Source: Quillaja saponaria
Taxonomy: Eukaryota; Streptophyta; Magnoliopsida; Fabales; Quillajaceae
NCBI GenBank assembly: GCA_029379385.1
Contig: CM055614.1
Location: 434,001-498,000 of the forward strand
Reading direction: 5' to 3'
DNA length: 64,000 bases
The notes below the pieces were generated by a model, which was given only the letters and a program-made list of their open reading frames with translations, searched no databases and was not told where the DNA came from. The number at the start of each line of letters is the position of its first letter. Within the stretch, counting starts at the first letter, position 1. The position numbers were made by a program, and so were the translations under genes. Positions 1 to 11,987 of the stretch are shown one piece after another.

Positions 1-84
1 CTAATACAAAAACGGTGATAACCATAAGGCTCAGTCCAGCCATTCCGAGGATCTGAAGCAGCAGCAATTATCCCGGCATGACGA

Positions 85-1662
85 TCAGATATTAAGCAAA
101 TACCCACCCTGTTGCGTTACATGCATGCGAATCAAACTTAAAAACCATCCCCAACTATCTGTGTTCTCTTCCTCAACAACTGCAAATGCAACTGGAACTA
201 AACTATTGTTACCATCAACACCAGTTGCAACCAACAATTTGCCCGTGTACTTTCCATATAGGAATGTGCCGTCAATCTGAAGAACTGGTCTACAATGATG
301 GAAGGCCTCGATAGATGACCCAAAAGCCCAGAATACTCGTTGGAAAATAACTTGTCCAGGATTATTAGTTGGGTTCACTTTCCATTCGAACCGCGTGCCG
401 GGATTGGTGACACGAAGTGCATTTAAATATCTAGGAAGCTCATTGTAGGATTCCTCCCAATTACCAAACACAAGATTTATTGTTTTCTTCTTCGCTTTGA
501 ATATTTTGCTCAAACTTGGACTATAATGGAAGTGATCTTTTATCATTGTAAGCAACACAGCTCTTAGTATAGTTGGGTCTTCATTGATAGTATTTTTGAT
601 ATATTCAGCAATGATCTCCTTGTCCAGATTATAATGATCCTGAGTCATTCCGTTGTAAACACAGTTGTGAGCGGCATCCAATTTCGTAATCTGGAACTTT
701 TCAAATCTTTTACTAAAATGTCCTCGCAACCTCCACTTGCATCCCTGTTCGTGGAGCTTGCACCTGATATCCCATGTGTCCTTTTTGGACTCAACGACTA
801 TGAAAGCCACGTGGTTCATAATGTGCCAGTATTTAATAGTATTTTTTAACTCGGCCTTCGTGCTGAACAACATGCCATTGTAAAATTCATTATGCAACTC
901 CCATTGTGCATTTGGAACAATAACAGGATTTACGGCACGTGCCCCGGCAATGTTCACGTCCGTGTAAAAGGGATTCGGCACATATTCGGCAAATAAATCT
1001 TCTTCAGGAGCCTCGATAATATCATCATTATCCACTTCAATGTTAAATTGAGGATCAACGTTCAAATCAGGAATATCTTCTCCATCGCCAATATCTTCTC
1101 CAGGCGCTTCTGAGTAAGTAATCGGTGAATGCGGCCTAAGAGATGCTGATGCCTCTCCTGCAACATGAAAACTGAGCTGATCATATTGGCGCCTACTGGT
1201 GCGAGATTCCATGAATATGTTTTCAGAATTCGGGTCAAGTGTGTCGTGACTCTGAACACGAGACAGAGACTCATCATGAAGTGCGTGCCTATGTAAATAA
1301 ATCTCTAAAATAAATCCAGGGCCTTGCGCACTGGCATGCTGTAACATGCTGTACAAGTCCTCATCATCAGCTACTGCAACTGGACTATAGTTGGTTGAAT
1401 TATTAATAGTACTTGGACATCGACAAATTATAGTCAGGTACTCTCTTCTTCTATCAACCTTTAAGGACTTGCATAAACGAGCATGAAACTCTGCATACTT
1501 GATACGCTTGGGTACAGTAATGCACTTAACGGGACCTGAATCGTATTCAAGCCCGTTCGAACCAGTACGCATCTCACCATTAATGTAACACATAATTCCA
1601 ATTTCTTCCATTATCGAACTTAGACCTTCAAAATGCTTTAAAATATTATAAAATTTCCTCAT
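85..1662 (-). pseudogene. MULE (Mutator-like) transposase, frameshifted and cut by the window edge
   Basis: A 525-codon frame on the minus strand. It has an N-terminal acidic region, then a MuDR-type DNA-binding region (roughly residues 255-345, with Cys/His residues around CKLHEQGCKW), then the start of the MULE transposase catalytic domain. The first catalytic aspartate is in the LQIDGTFLYG motif near residue 464. The frame stops at 85-87, inside the catalytic domain. The expected continuation (ISDRHAGI and onward) is open in another frame from about position 105 down to 1, so one extra base in the CCC run at 107-109 explains the break. The rest of the catalytic domain lies outside the window. 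In the family the product cuts and pastes DNA at terminal inverted repeats. The copy is probably inactive, unless the extra base is a sequencing error. Confidence 0.9.
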
Positions 1663-3230
1663 TATATTGTTAATGAATTCACAGTATTTTCATAGATTAA
1701 CTATAGACTAATAATAATAATAAATTATTCAAATTATAATACCCATATTACTAATCAATTCAAACATCACAATTAATTCAAAATAAAACTATCCAAATTA
1801 CTAATTAATTCATATTTATGATAAATTTATTACTTATAATGTATATTTTTAAATAATTATATAATTATATTATTATATTATGGTTTCATCTTTAAGTTAA
1901 TTACATTAAAACATACAAATACAAAAAAAATTATTTATCATAAATTTATTACTATAAATTTCACATCGGTAAATTTTTTTATTTATAAATTAGTCACAAA
2001 TTATAAAATAAAATTACTATTTCTTACAAAATAATAAAATCACTTTTTATCATAGGTATATTACTTACCATAATTATTATGAATTAAATAATTTTTAATT
2101 TCGTAATAAATATATTAATTAATTTAAAACTATCAAAATTACTAAAAATACTAAAACATAAAAATATACATTAAAATATTCTGGTTTCATATTTAACTTA
2201 ATTATAAAAATTCTTTTTTCCTATTATGAATTAATTTAATAAAAAAAAAGTATGACATATTAAAACATAAAAAATACTAATAATGTATATTTTAAATAAA
2301 TAAAATTAATATTAAATTTACCAAATACTCTACTTTAAATAATAATAAAATTAATATTATGAAATAATTATATTTGTTTAATAAATACATTAATTAATTA
2401 ACAATCATAAATATAATAAATTGACTAAAAATTACAAATTAATTTAAAAACCATCCAAATTACTAGTTAATTTAAATGTCATAAAATTATTAATTACTAC
2501 AAAAATCATTTAATTACTATTTTAAACTTATAAATATTATTTACTAATTTAAACCTAAAAAGTTAATAAGTTATCATACCATAAATATACTAATTATTGC
2601 AATTATCATAAGAATTTCAATTACAACAATTTTTAATTATAACATATAATAAAAATAAATATTTCAACAATTATAATATAAAACTACTGCAAATATAGGT
2701 ACATCCATATAACAATGATAAATATAACTTTCTATAAAATAAATTCTTCTTTATGACTTACCAGGTAAGAAGCAAATGAGCAAAAAATATCAACACCGGC
2801 AACGTGATCTCAACAATTATCCTAAAAAAAACATAAATAAACTAAGAATAATAAAATATATAAATCGATTTTAACATTAAATGCTTAATATATTTTGTAT
2901 ATTTTAAAAAATTAAATTGTATACATAATTTAAATAATTATTGATTAAATATTACTCATTACAATTTGTAAAAATATTAAACGGTAAATAAAATTTTTAA
3001 TAAGAAAATACTTTAACTATAGACTTATAATAAACAAATAATTTAATTAATTAAAATTATATAACTTACCGTGATTTTGTTCTGATAAAGAGTGACAGAG
3101 ATCAAACAATGAAGAATATGAAAATATTGAAGAAGGAGATGGATGAACACGATTATATGGAGGATGAAGAAATGAAAACTGATGAAGTTTGTATACGAAA
3201 ATGAAAAATGAGGGAGGAAGTCCTTCTCTA
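1663..3230. other. AT-rich interior of the MULE, no gene
   Basis: Extremely A/T-rich DNA upstream of the transposase start, with no coding frame or motif I recognise. It probably holds the transposase promoter and leader. Confidence 0.6.
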
Positions 3231-3309
3231 TATAGAGGGGGAGGTCTGAAATTTTTTCGCGGGCCTGCAGGGTAGGAGAAGGGGAGGAGAGACGCGTGGC
3301 AGAGGACAG

Positions 3310-3340
3310 ATGAAACCGGCTTTTGAAAAGCCGGTTTCAT
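3310..3340. repeat. Perfect palindrome in MULE terminal region (copy 1)
   Basis: 15-nt arms (3310-3324 and 3326-3340) around a central G; the arm reads ATGAAACCGGCTTTT. The same palindrome recurs at 4378-4410 and, with one mismatch each, near 49483-49507 and 50586-50614. GC-rich inverted repeats follow, for example arms at 3431-3439 and 3446-3454. Confidence 0.9.
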
Positions 3341-4263
3341 ACTGCATGGCTAGGCTGCATCGTGCAGCCTCCAGCCAGCGGGCGCGTTGCAGCTAGCGCC
3401 GGGGGCAGCCTAGACTGGCACCGGACAAAGACGGACACCATTGTCGGTGTCCGTAAAATTTTTACTAAATAAATTAAAATTTTTAAATACTTTCATATTT
3501 TTATTTTTAATAAATCATTTCCAATAAAATTTAAAATTACATATTTTAAAATTAAAAATATAATAAAATTTAATAATTTGCAAGAATTTAAAAGAGCAGA
3601 ACCAGGAGAAGAAAAAAAGGGAGGATACACGAGAAAAGGAAAAGATGGACCAAAAATCTTAAATTCTAAAAATATCAAATTTAAAAATCTAAAAACTGTT
3701 ATATACTAAATTTACAAATTATCATAAATTTATAATTTCATATAATTATTATAAACTTCAAATTTTTTGAACATTTTAAAATTTAAAATATATCCTAAAT
3801 ATAAATATATAAATTAACAAGTACTTTATATTTAACAATATCATGAATTTTACAAATATTTATAATAAAACTTAAAAAATTTCAAAAATCTTAAAATTTA
3901 AATTTTTAAATTTATCATATATTTAAATTTAAAAAATATTATAATATACATTAAAAAATTATTATATATTTTAAATTTAAAAATTTTCATATAATAAATA
4001 TTTAAATTATAAAATTATGATATATTTAACAAAAATTCACTTTTAAATTATCATATATTTTAAGAAAAAAATTAAGAGCTCATAAATTTTTACGAAAATT
4101 AATAAATTTTTAAGAAGGTAATGAATTTTTTTTAAAAGATTTATATGTTTTATTTGAATAGTTATGTGAAGTAGAATAAGTTAATTGTTGTATTTGAATA
4201 TTTTAATTTAATTAATATATGTATTAATATATTAATGAGAGAGGGAGAGGGAGAGGAATTATT

Positions 4264-4278
4264 GGGGGGGGGGGGGGG
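4264..4278 (+). repeat. Homopolymer of 15 G
   Basis: An uninterrupted run of fifteen G, preceded by a GAGAGGGAGAGGGAGAGG stretch. Homopolymer length is prone to sequencing error. Confidence 0.9.
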
Positions 4279-4314
4279 TGCGGGAGAGGGGGCCTGGGAA
4301 ATAGGAATGTAGGC

Positions 4315-4510
4315 TACCCTGCAGGGTAGCCTGCAAAATTTGTCCCCCGCGTGGCTGTAGTGGGGGACAAATTTATGGATGAAACCGGCTTTTCAAAAGC
4401 CGGTTTCATCCTGCACTCGCGCGTCCCCCGCGAGTGCGTGACCTGTGCGATGGTCCGACCTGGCACGCCAGGTCGGACCCAGAAACCGTGTTTTGAAAAC
4501 ACGGTTTCAT
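4315..4510. repeat. Cluster of palindromes in the MULE end
   Basis: Successive inverted repeats: TACCCTGCAGGGTA (4315-4328); TGTCCCCC paired with GGGGGACA (4341-4348, 4362-4369); a 33-nt palindrome with arms GATGAAACCGGCTTTT (4378-4393, 4395-4410); 13-nt arms beginning GGTCCGACC (4452-4464, 4467-4479); and arms GAAACCGTGTTTT (4482-4494, 4496-4508). They are GC-rich islands in AT-rich DNA. Confidence 0.9.
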
Positions 4511-4886
4511 AACTTACCCCATTCTGGCTATTATGGTAAAAAATTTACCATTTTAACCAAAAATTTTGAGACTTGAACCCTTCTGTCCAAAAGTCCCCCA
4601 TACCTTCTGTCTTCTTCCCCAGTCTCCCAATTTTTTTTTTTACAAATGAAATGATAAATCACAAAGCACAAGGGAGGAGTGATCCATACATGTATAGAAC
4701 GTCCCATACAAATTAAGCTTCTCAAAACATTCCTTTTTTTTTTTCTGCTTTTCAGACCGGTGTCAAGCTAAAAAACAAAAGCTGATAATTTCAATCTCTT
4801 AACTCTCTCTCTCTCTCACGCTCACTCTCTCACTAGTGGAGACAGCATCTGCTTCTTTTTCATCATCTTCTTCTCCAGTTTCATCC

Positions 4887-6212
4887 ATGAATACAGCTCA
4901 GTGGCCACAGGTAGAGAGATCCAACCCCCAGTTCTTGATTCTGCAAGTCCTCACAGATCAATTGAATTGAATTTTACACGGTTGTTCAATACAGTTAGTG
5001 TGATAAAAGGGGAAATGAAAGTTCTTTTCATTTAGCCATTTGAATATTGCATAATTTCCCAACTAGTCTTTTTCTGGGTCTGATGTGATCCTGAAAAAGT
5101 TTACATAAAGCAAGTAATATTCTTTTGCTTGTTTTTTAAATTTGATATTGCATGCCTGATGATCAACTTAATTCTGTTTGTTTGTTTGATCGGCTTCTTA
5201 ATTTTTTACATGTTAATTCAGTTTTTGTTTTCCTCTCATGTATGTGTTTTCTGTGTTTTGGCCTTCAATTCTGTCCATTATTTAGGAGATTGTAGTGAAA
5301 CCAATAGAAGAAATAATCACAAATACATGCCCAAAGCCAGCTGCAGGAACTGCAGGTTTGGACAGGAAGCCGAGGCCTCAAAAAGAACAAGCCCTAAACT
5401 GTCCAAGGTGCCATTCAACCAACACCAAATTCTGTTACTACAACAACTACAGTCTCACCCAACCCAGATACTTCTGCAAAACCTGTAGAAGGTATTGGAC
5501 TGAAGGTGGGTCCCTCAGAAACATCCCTGTTGGAGGGGGTTCAAGGAAGAACAAGAGATCTTCTTCTTCATCATCTTCATCTCCTTCTTCTATCTTCTCT
5601 TGTTCTAATTCCAAGCAGAAACTCCCTGATCTCATCAATCCTCCAAGCTTGTCACATACGTATACAACTGGAAGCCCTAAGATCCATCCTCAAGGCCAAG
5701 ATCTCAATCAGGGTTTTTCCTCAGCTGTCACCCAAGATTTTAGCAATATCACAGAATTGGTTCAGGCAAGCAACAATATCATTGACCAGGATCACAACAA
5801 GAGCAATATGATCACTGCTTCTTCTCCTTCTCGTTCTAATACAACTACTACTACAGCTACCAACAGTTCATCTCACCTTTCAGCTTTGGAGCTTCTTACT
5901 GGTTTCACTTCAACAAGAGGTCTGAATTCCTTCACGCCGATGCGGGGTCAGGGTCCGAGTCCGGATCGGAATACAGTTTACACATCTGGGTTTCCTCTGC
6001 ATGATTTCAAGCCAAGTCTGAATTTCTCTCTGGATGGGCTTGGAAGTGGGCATGGAAGTGTTCACCATCAAGAGACCAGTGCGAGGTTCTTGTTTCCATT
6101 TGAAGATCTGAAACAAGTCTCAACCACAACAAGTGTTGATCATAATAATAGTAAGGAGCAAGGTGATTCAACTGGGTATTGGACTGGAATGCTGGGTGGA
6201 GGATCATGGTAA
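4887..6212 (+). CDS. Dof zinc-finger transcription factor (DOF4.6/DOF1.8-like)
   Basis: Two exons, 4887-4910 and 5286-6212, give 316 residues; the intron (phase 0) falls after MNTAQWPQ. The Dof finger is complete: Cys47, Cys50, Cys72 and Cys75 in the C-x2-C-x21-C-x2-C arrangement, followed by [24 protein letters not shown]. Dof proteins bind AAAG-core sites in plant promoters. The N-terminal WPQEIVVKP motif, the early intron and the C-terminal [11 protein letters not shown] resemble the Arabidopsis DOF4.6/DOF1.8 (vascular-related Dof) group; that subgroup call is from memory. The linker is rich in Ser, Thr and Asn, including an eight-serine run. The leader at about 4795-4886 is CT-rich, and the MULE end lies only about 285 bp upstream of the ATG. 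Confidence 0.95.
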
Positions 6213-8284
6213 TTAACTGATTCAATTAGGAACAATTAATATCTGAGAAATAATTAAAAATAATTCTCATGATATGGTGAGGTGAGGTGTTTGGATATTT
6301 CTTCTTCTTTCTCTCCTTAAACTAACAGATCATAGGATTCATGGGTTTCTTCAGTTGTAATCTGCTTACTCTTTCCTCTTTATAATCATCTTTTATTTAA
6401 TTAGTGTTCCTATCTCGAACACGGTGATATGGCCGTGGGATGGATCTTCTTGAAGCTTATTTTAAGTTGGTTTCAGGAAATTTTACAAGGTTGACTTACT
6501 TGGGAAAATGCTTGTATACACGGAAGAGATCAAGTTTAGCTCAGATTTTTTTAGGGTTGTAACAATTACTAAGTAGATGGTATATATGGACTATGGTGGC
6601 TAAAACCAGATCTGTATTATCAGTATGATTCTTGGTATGGTACCCCGGAAATAGAATTAATGTGAAATATATATTATTGAGTGAATGAATGGCCACATTA
6701 CATATTTGCTTTTCCATGCTGTTTGAATGTAAATGAACTGGTACTGAGGTCTGATCAGTACTAGCATCAATATTCTTCCATCCTTGCATTAAAGCCAGGT
6801 GAGAATTGTACATTAGACTGTTCCCTTCAAGTGATATATACTCCTCAGTCCGCTCTATAAAATAAGTAATGTAATTGTATAAATACATTCTAATTAGGAA
6901 CTAATAGTATTAAATTAGTTCACCTACTTGGTTTCCATATGCAAGCAGTTGAAGACCCTCTCACATTGCCACCATTATCGCCATTGATCATTTGTTCCTA
7001 TTTCCACCCTAGACCTCTCTCTCTCTCTATCTCTCTCATGGAGGAGATAAATCTGACAAGTCCTCCTATAACTATTCTTTAGTCTTCGGGGAGGGACCCA
7101 CAAACATTCTCCTAGGCAAGTGTGCTGAAGAATAATACACCCCACAAAGGCACAAACATGTGCATAATATATTATGCATTGAGATCTAGAGCCTATTATT
7201 TATAAATAAAATAAACTACTTGAGTGCGGATTGATTTTCGATTTGGTTATTTGCTACTTGCTAGCTAGGGACTGAGGGAAAGACAATATAGTATTAGCTA
7301 CTTGTATATATAACTCGCAACTGTTAAATGTGTATCACCTCCTAAGTCCGAACTCCTATAATGAAGGTCAATTTTGTTTTTTTTTTCTGCCCAACTTTCT
7401 TGCTTTCAATTTACATATAATGACATATTAGTCTATTAGATTCATCTTTCCTCGCTTTCACCATGCAAGGGCAGTTTTGGAAACCAGAATAGGCAGCCAC
7501 CCGGTCCAAACAGTGCTTTGGTCCAGGTAGCTAGGTAGACCAAATTTTGTTGTACACCAAGATTTGATTCTTATGAATGAGTCATTTATATATCTTAGAA
7601 AATTTGATCAGCACGTAGCTAATTTGCATTACCTAATTTGCATTACCCAAGAGAGGCCAGGACAACAATACGAATGTAATTAACATTGAGTGGATTTGAA
7701 TATAAATTCTAATTTCAAGTACTTGAGGTTAGGTATAGAAAAGCTGAAGTGAATGACTAAATCAAATTTTCAATTCCATCACCAAATACTTCCCCTCCCT
7801 ATATTTGTAAGTTAATATCCATGTAAAATGAGCCGTCATAATGGGGCTGGGGCTCTTCAGTTGTAATTTATGGAGAATTGAGAATCCAGCTATCTATTAC
7901 TTTGACTTACCCTTGATTTGGTGGATTTACATAAAGCAAGTCCGGCAAGTTGGCGAACCAACATTTAACAATTCCTTCTCTTTTTTTTTTTTGGTGGAAG
8001 AAAGATAAGGAGTAAAACGAATGAAAGACACATTTGGTGAACACTTGGTTTATCCTCAACATCCCCTGCGAAGCATACAAACTTCACACAAACTGAAATA
8101 TTTTACTAGACTATCGAGAAAAGAATTAAGAGCTAAAATTCTTACTTCACTCAGAAATAAAAAATAAAAAAATTAATATACCCTTTCCAGTTCCAATATT
8201 TGCGCAGGGATATTGCTATCACTTTGGAGCCCAAAATGACCCAACCAAGAAGGTGGAGTTAATCAAACTTGAATTCCTTGCATA
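6213..8284. other. Intergenic between convergent Dof and ORMDL genes
   Basis: Holds the Dof 3' UTR (polyadenylation probably within about 400 bp of the stop) and presumably the ORMDL 3' UTR. A CT microsatellite sits near 7015-7036. I see no further gene; a 115-codon minus frame at 6541-6888 has no recognisable features. Confidence 0.6.
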
Positions 8285-10975
8285 CTAGTGATCTGCATTG
8301 ATTCCGAATATGCGGACCTTGTGCATGTTTGGGAACTTCGCAACCACCAGCACAAAGACCGCCAATGTGTTAAAGAATAGCATAGGGTGTTGATAGTCTG
8401 TTGTATGTGAGGCTATCAAATATCTGCAGGATAAAGTGTTTACTAATCATGGGGACCAACCATTACAAAATCAACATTAATAACAAGAATCATAATCAAA
8501 GAACTGAGCACTTTATAAATTGCAAGCTCAGCAAACATATTTTGAGACATTTGGTTATAAGTTTATAACTCTGTATGTGCTTGTGATTTCATGGAAAACC
8601 TCTGAAGTTTTTGGTAGACTAGCCTACAGTTAAAGAAAAAGGCCAAACTCAACCAATTAATCAAAAGAAAGAGAAACGTAGCAAGATAACAACCACACAA
8701 CAATCTACTAAACACTCAGACAAGCAATCACATCATCTTTTGCAATAAAGAAAACAGAGATGTGTCATGCACAAATAAAAGGACATCTATAAAACAACGA
8801 TATGTATAACTAATATGATACGTCTCAATTATGAGTTAAATAGATGAAATTAATATAAAGAAATACTTACAACACAACAGGTACAACAGTCAAAAACTTT
8901 CTATTGGGGGTGAGCTGGTTGCCATTGTCTATCTGCTCCCACCAAGTCAACCCGTTGTAGATACCCTGATCATCAGCAAATGGAGTTCCTTTCTTCCAGT
9001 GAAAGAAGTGATAAGTAACCTGACGAAAGACATATGATGATATACTACATACAATAGCTAAAACAAAGTACAGAAGAAAGGAGATAAACCATGAAAGGAA
9101 GTAGACAAAGTAAATCTTATAAGTAAAACATTATGACGAAAAACAATGAAAGACATAGAAGCTGCCTCCTTCGTCCATGATGTCCAAATTATTTATGTAA
9201 GACATCATATACATGTCTTATACAAGATTCATTTTCTTTTCTTAGCTAATGATGCAGTATAACTGATTGACAACTTAAGTCATAGCTAAGGAGAGCTGAT
9301 AACCAAGTGAACACCACGTGCGCCACTATTTTAACTCGATGGGCCTTTTCACACCACACCATAGAAAATAAAAAGGTAGGGATACACGGAGAGAGAGGAA
9401 CAACTGAAAACTCCACATAGTAAAACCCAAAAAATAAAAAAAAACAAGAAATAACTCAAAGGAAAAGTTCAAATAAACTAGAAACCGGTTTATATTTATA
9501 ATTGTAAACTGCATCTTCTTCCAGCTTAGCCAAGATGCAGGAAAAAATGGAAAACTATAAGATGACTGCACATCATGATATTGAGGAAGCAGAAGGCATT
9601 TATCCTTAGGAAACCTAAAAAGAACTTGTATTAGTGAATCCAACAACTATATTACAAATATTGTCAGTTACACATGGCTGCCCATCAACTACATATTTTT
9701 CCCCAGTTGATTAGAATGGAGAGAACATTTGACACTTGCAAACAAACAGAACAAAATATGAAAAGATTGTAATTGCACATTATCTCAGAGCCGCCTTCCT
9801 AAGCCCTTGAGTGACTAATAAAAAATGTTAATCTTTTGGATCAAGCTCAAGTGAAACAGAGTCTGACTTTATCTTTATTTCTCCTATAGAAGATTCTTTT
9901 GAACCTATTACTGCCTGTAGATTGAAAATGTGAAATAAACATAAAATGGTGTAACATCCTTTACTTTATAATAAACTAAAAACTTCTGCCTCCCATACTT
10001 TGCCCCAGCATATATTTCTACAAAATAAATCATCAGAATCTCAGCCAAAAAGAAAACTAATAATCAGAAGATAAAAGTTTCCCTTTAGCCAATCAATTCA
10101 AAATACCAACAAAAATTCATAACTGACATCCTGGTTGTGCAGATATAATCTCATTAACTCAAAACATTAAATATTAAAAGACATAATAATCAAATCACAC
10201 AAATAAAATCCCCAGCAATAGCACATATAGTGAAAAAGGTGTTAAGGAAAAAAAGAAGATCAATTAATTGAACCAATAATGACACAAAAACAGATAGAAT
10301 AGAGCAGGAAATTTGCAATTACACATCATCCCAGAGCTCTATCCCTGAGGTTTTGACTTGCAAGTGACCTGGTGTGCATCTCTGTGGTCAATGTTCAAGT
10401 GATTTGAACTCCAATTCATCTTTTTTTCTATTCATTTACACTTTATAAAACCCATAATTGCACGCTGATTGCATATAAAAGTGGAAACTTGTGCTCTCCC
10501 GTAGAATCCAACTAATGACTACGCGAAATTGTTCATAAGCATCTCATCCCAAAAGTAAAAAAGGAAAAATAAAAAAATTTCAGTATCCAGATCAACAGAA
10601 AATTAGAAATACAAGACTTTCATTTCAACCAACCGTATAATAATCAAATCATACAAACTCAAAACCAATACGAATACCAAACAATGAATCAGATCAAGCA
10701 ATCTAACCAATATGAGCACAGAAACAGAAAATAATTAAGAACAAAAGAAAAAGAAAAAAGCAAAGCAAAGCAAAGCGATAATAGAAGGGCATACGCACAA
10801 GGGAATGGGAGAGGTGAAGGATTGTCCAGGCCATGCCAGGAGAGCAGGAAAAGATGGAGAGGAGGATTAGCCATGAGAAGAAAAGTATCAATATGTAAGC
10901 ACTCCACACCCCGGGGTAGGTGAACCATTCCGTGTTCTTGTTCAAATCTGGCGGTGGTGACGCCCGGACGTACAT
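8285..10975 (-). CDS. ORMDL: ORMDL family protein (ORM1-like), ER sphingolipid regulator
   Basis: Three minus-strand exons, 10799-10975, 8871-9019 and 8285-8423, give 154 residues, the usual family length. The product starts MYVRASPPPDLNKNTEWFTYPGVW, a highly conserved ORMDL N-terminus. It continues through four hydrophobic segments, with the conserved loop around HFFHWKKGTPFADDQG and LTWWEQIDNG in exon 2, and ends near MHKVRIFGINADH. ORMDL proteins sit in the ER membrane and restrain serine palmitoyltransferase, the first step of sphingolipid synthesis. Splice sites: donor GTGCGT after exon 1, donor GTAAGT after exon 2, acceptors ending CAG. The gene is convergent with the Dof gene. No lesion seen. 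Confidence 0.96.
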
Positions 10976-11601
10976 TTTTCCCTAATGCACTATCTCTCCC
11001 TGCAAGTATTAATGACAAGCTCATCAACAATAAGAATCAAAAGCTCACTCGCTATCGCTCTCTGGTTTATTGGATGAATGTATAATGGGAGGAAAGGGCT
11101 CTGCCTCTGCGAAAGAGATTGATGAGGGAGGATAATTTATTTTAAATAGAAAATGAAAATATTTTTCCCGATCTCTAAATTATATGGGTCATTGGTCATC
11201 GCCCGAAAAGGATCCGGTCGGTGCATTTGGGTCCGTTCTTTGCGGGGATGGGGGGACCCAACTATCCCAGTAAAATGTCAGTACACGCGACTGACGTGAT
11301 ATGCATTTTTTTTTTTATGTTCTTTTACTAATCATGTATTGCTGGACTCTTTTGGTTAATTGTGCTTGATTAAAAAAATGAATTGAATAATACTACCATA
11401 TGACATATACAAGTCAGCTGACCGGTTCATGAAAAATAATATATTGCCCCCACTGATTTAGTACTGCAAAATCTTTGCACCATAAAAAATATTTGTCCCA
11501 ATAATAAATTTTTTTAACACTAAAGACATTATATAAGTGAGTTAAGTTAACATTGGTAAATTTAGATATTTTTACTTAATTTTCAAAATTTTATTAAAGT
11601 G
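10976..11601. other. ORMDL promoter and leader region
   Basis: Upstream of the ORMDL ATG. The first 100 bp or so (GCTCACTCGCTATCGCTCTC) look like a 5' leader. Nothing else identified before the LTR element. Confidence 0.5.
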
Positions 11602-11606
11602 GTACA

Positions 11607-11987
11607 TGTTAACATAGGAAAATACCTATCCAATAATGATATGTCACGTGATACAAATGACATATGTGTATAACTGACAAATCATATAAATTAAAACATA
11701 ATTACATTACCATTAATATTAGATATCATTATCGCTCATTATTATTGTACCGGACATCATAATTATTGTGATTAACACAACTCCTATATAAAGAGGCTCA
11801 AAACCTCAAAAGAAAACAGGTTGCTCTCTACAACTCATACTCTTTATAACTTTTCAGCTTATTTACACTAATTATACTGATTTTGGCATCGGAGTTTTTT
11901 CAGGTCCAGATGACTGCCCTCTCCATATATTACAGGTCAAATTATTACCTGGAGAACATCTCAGCCTGGTCAAATCCAGACTTAACA
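11607..11987 (+). repeat. 5' LTR
   Basis: Bounded by TG and CA, with a TATATAAA box at 11785-11792 followed by AGAGGCTCAAAACC, as expected for the LTR promoter. Aligned by eye to the 3' LTR it shows tens of substitutions and small indels, so the insertion is old. Confidence 0.9.

Larger units (their letters stand above)
1..4602 (-). mobile_element. Autonomous-type MULE, 5' half including its outer terminus
   Basis: The transposase reads leftward. The element's outer end lies near 4602, where the motif GTCCAAAAGTCCCC (4588-4601) matches both ends of the fold-back element at 49292-50818. Inward from the terminus the order is shared with that element: AAATTTACCATTTTA, a TTACCCCATT/TTATCCCAT motif, a GAAA...TTTC palindrome, GGTCGGACC, then the GAAACCGGCTTTT palindrome next to GGGGGACAAATTT. 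The other terminus is outside the window, so a target duplication cannot be checked. The interior at 1663-3230 is AT-rich non-coding DNA. Confidence 0.75.

Noticed and set aside
3047..3340. Protein-coding frame through the MULE palindromes (97 codons, minus)
   Set aside because: The frame runs across palindromes and low-complexity sequence; the similar peptide at 4314-4502 arises from the repeated palindrome, not from a conserved protein.
6541..6888. 115-codon minus-strand ORF downstream of Dof
   Set aside because: No domain, no splice context and ordinary AT-rich composition; consistent with chance.
9326..9646. 106-codon minus-strand ORF
   Set aside because: It lies wholly in the ORMDL first intron; Phe/Leu-rich translation of T-rich intron DNA.
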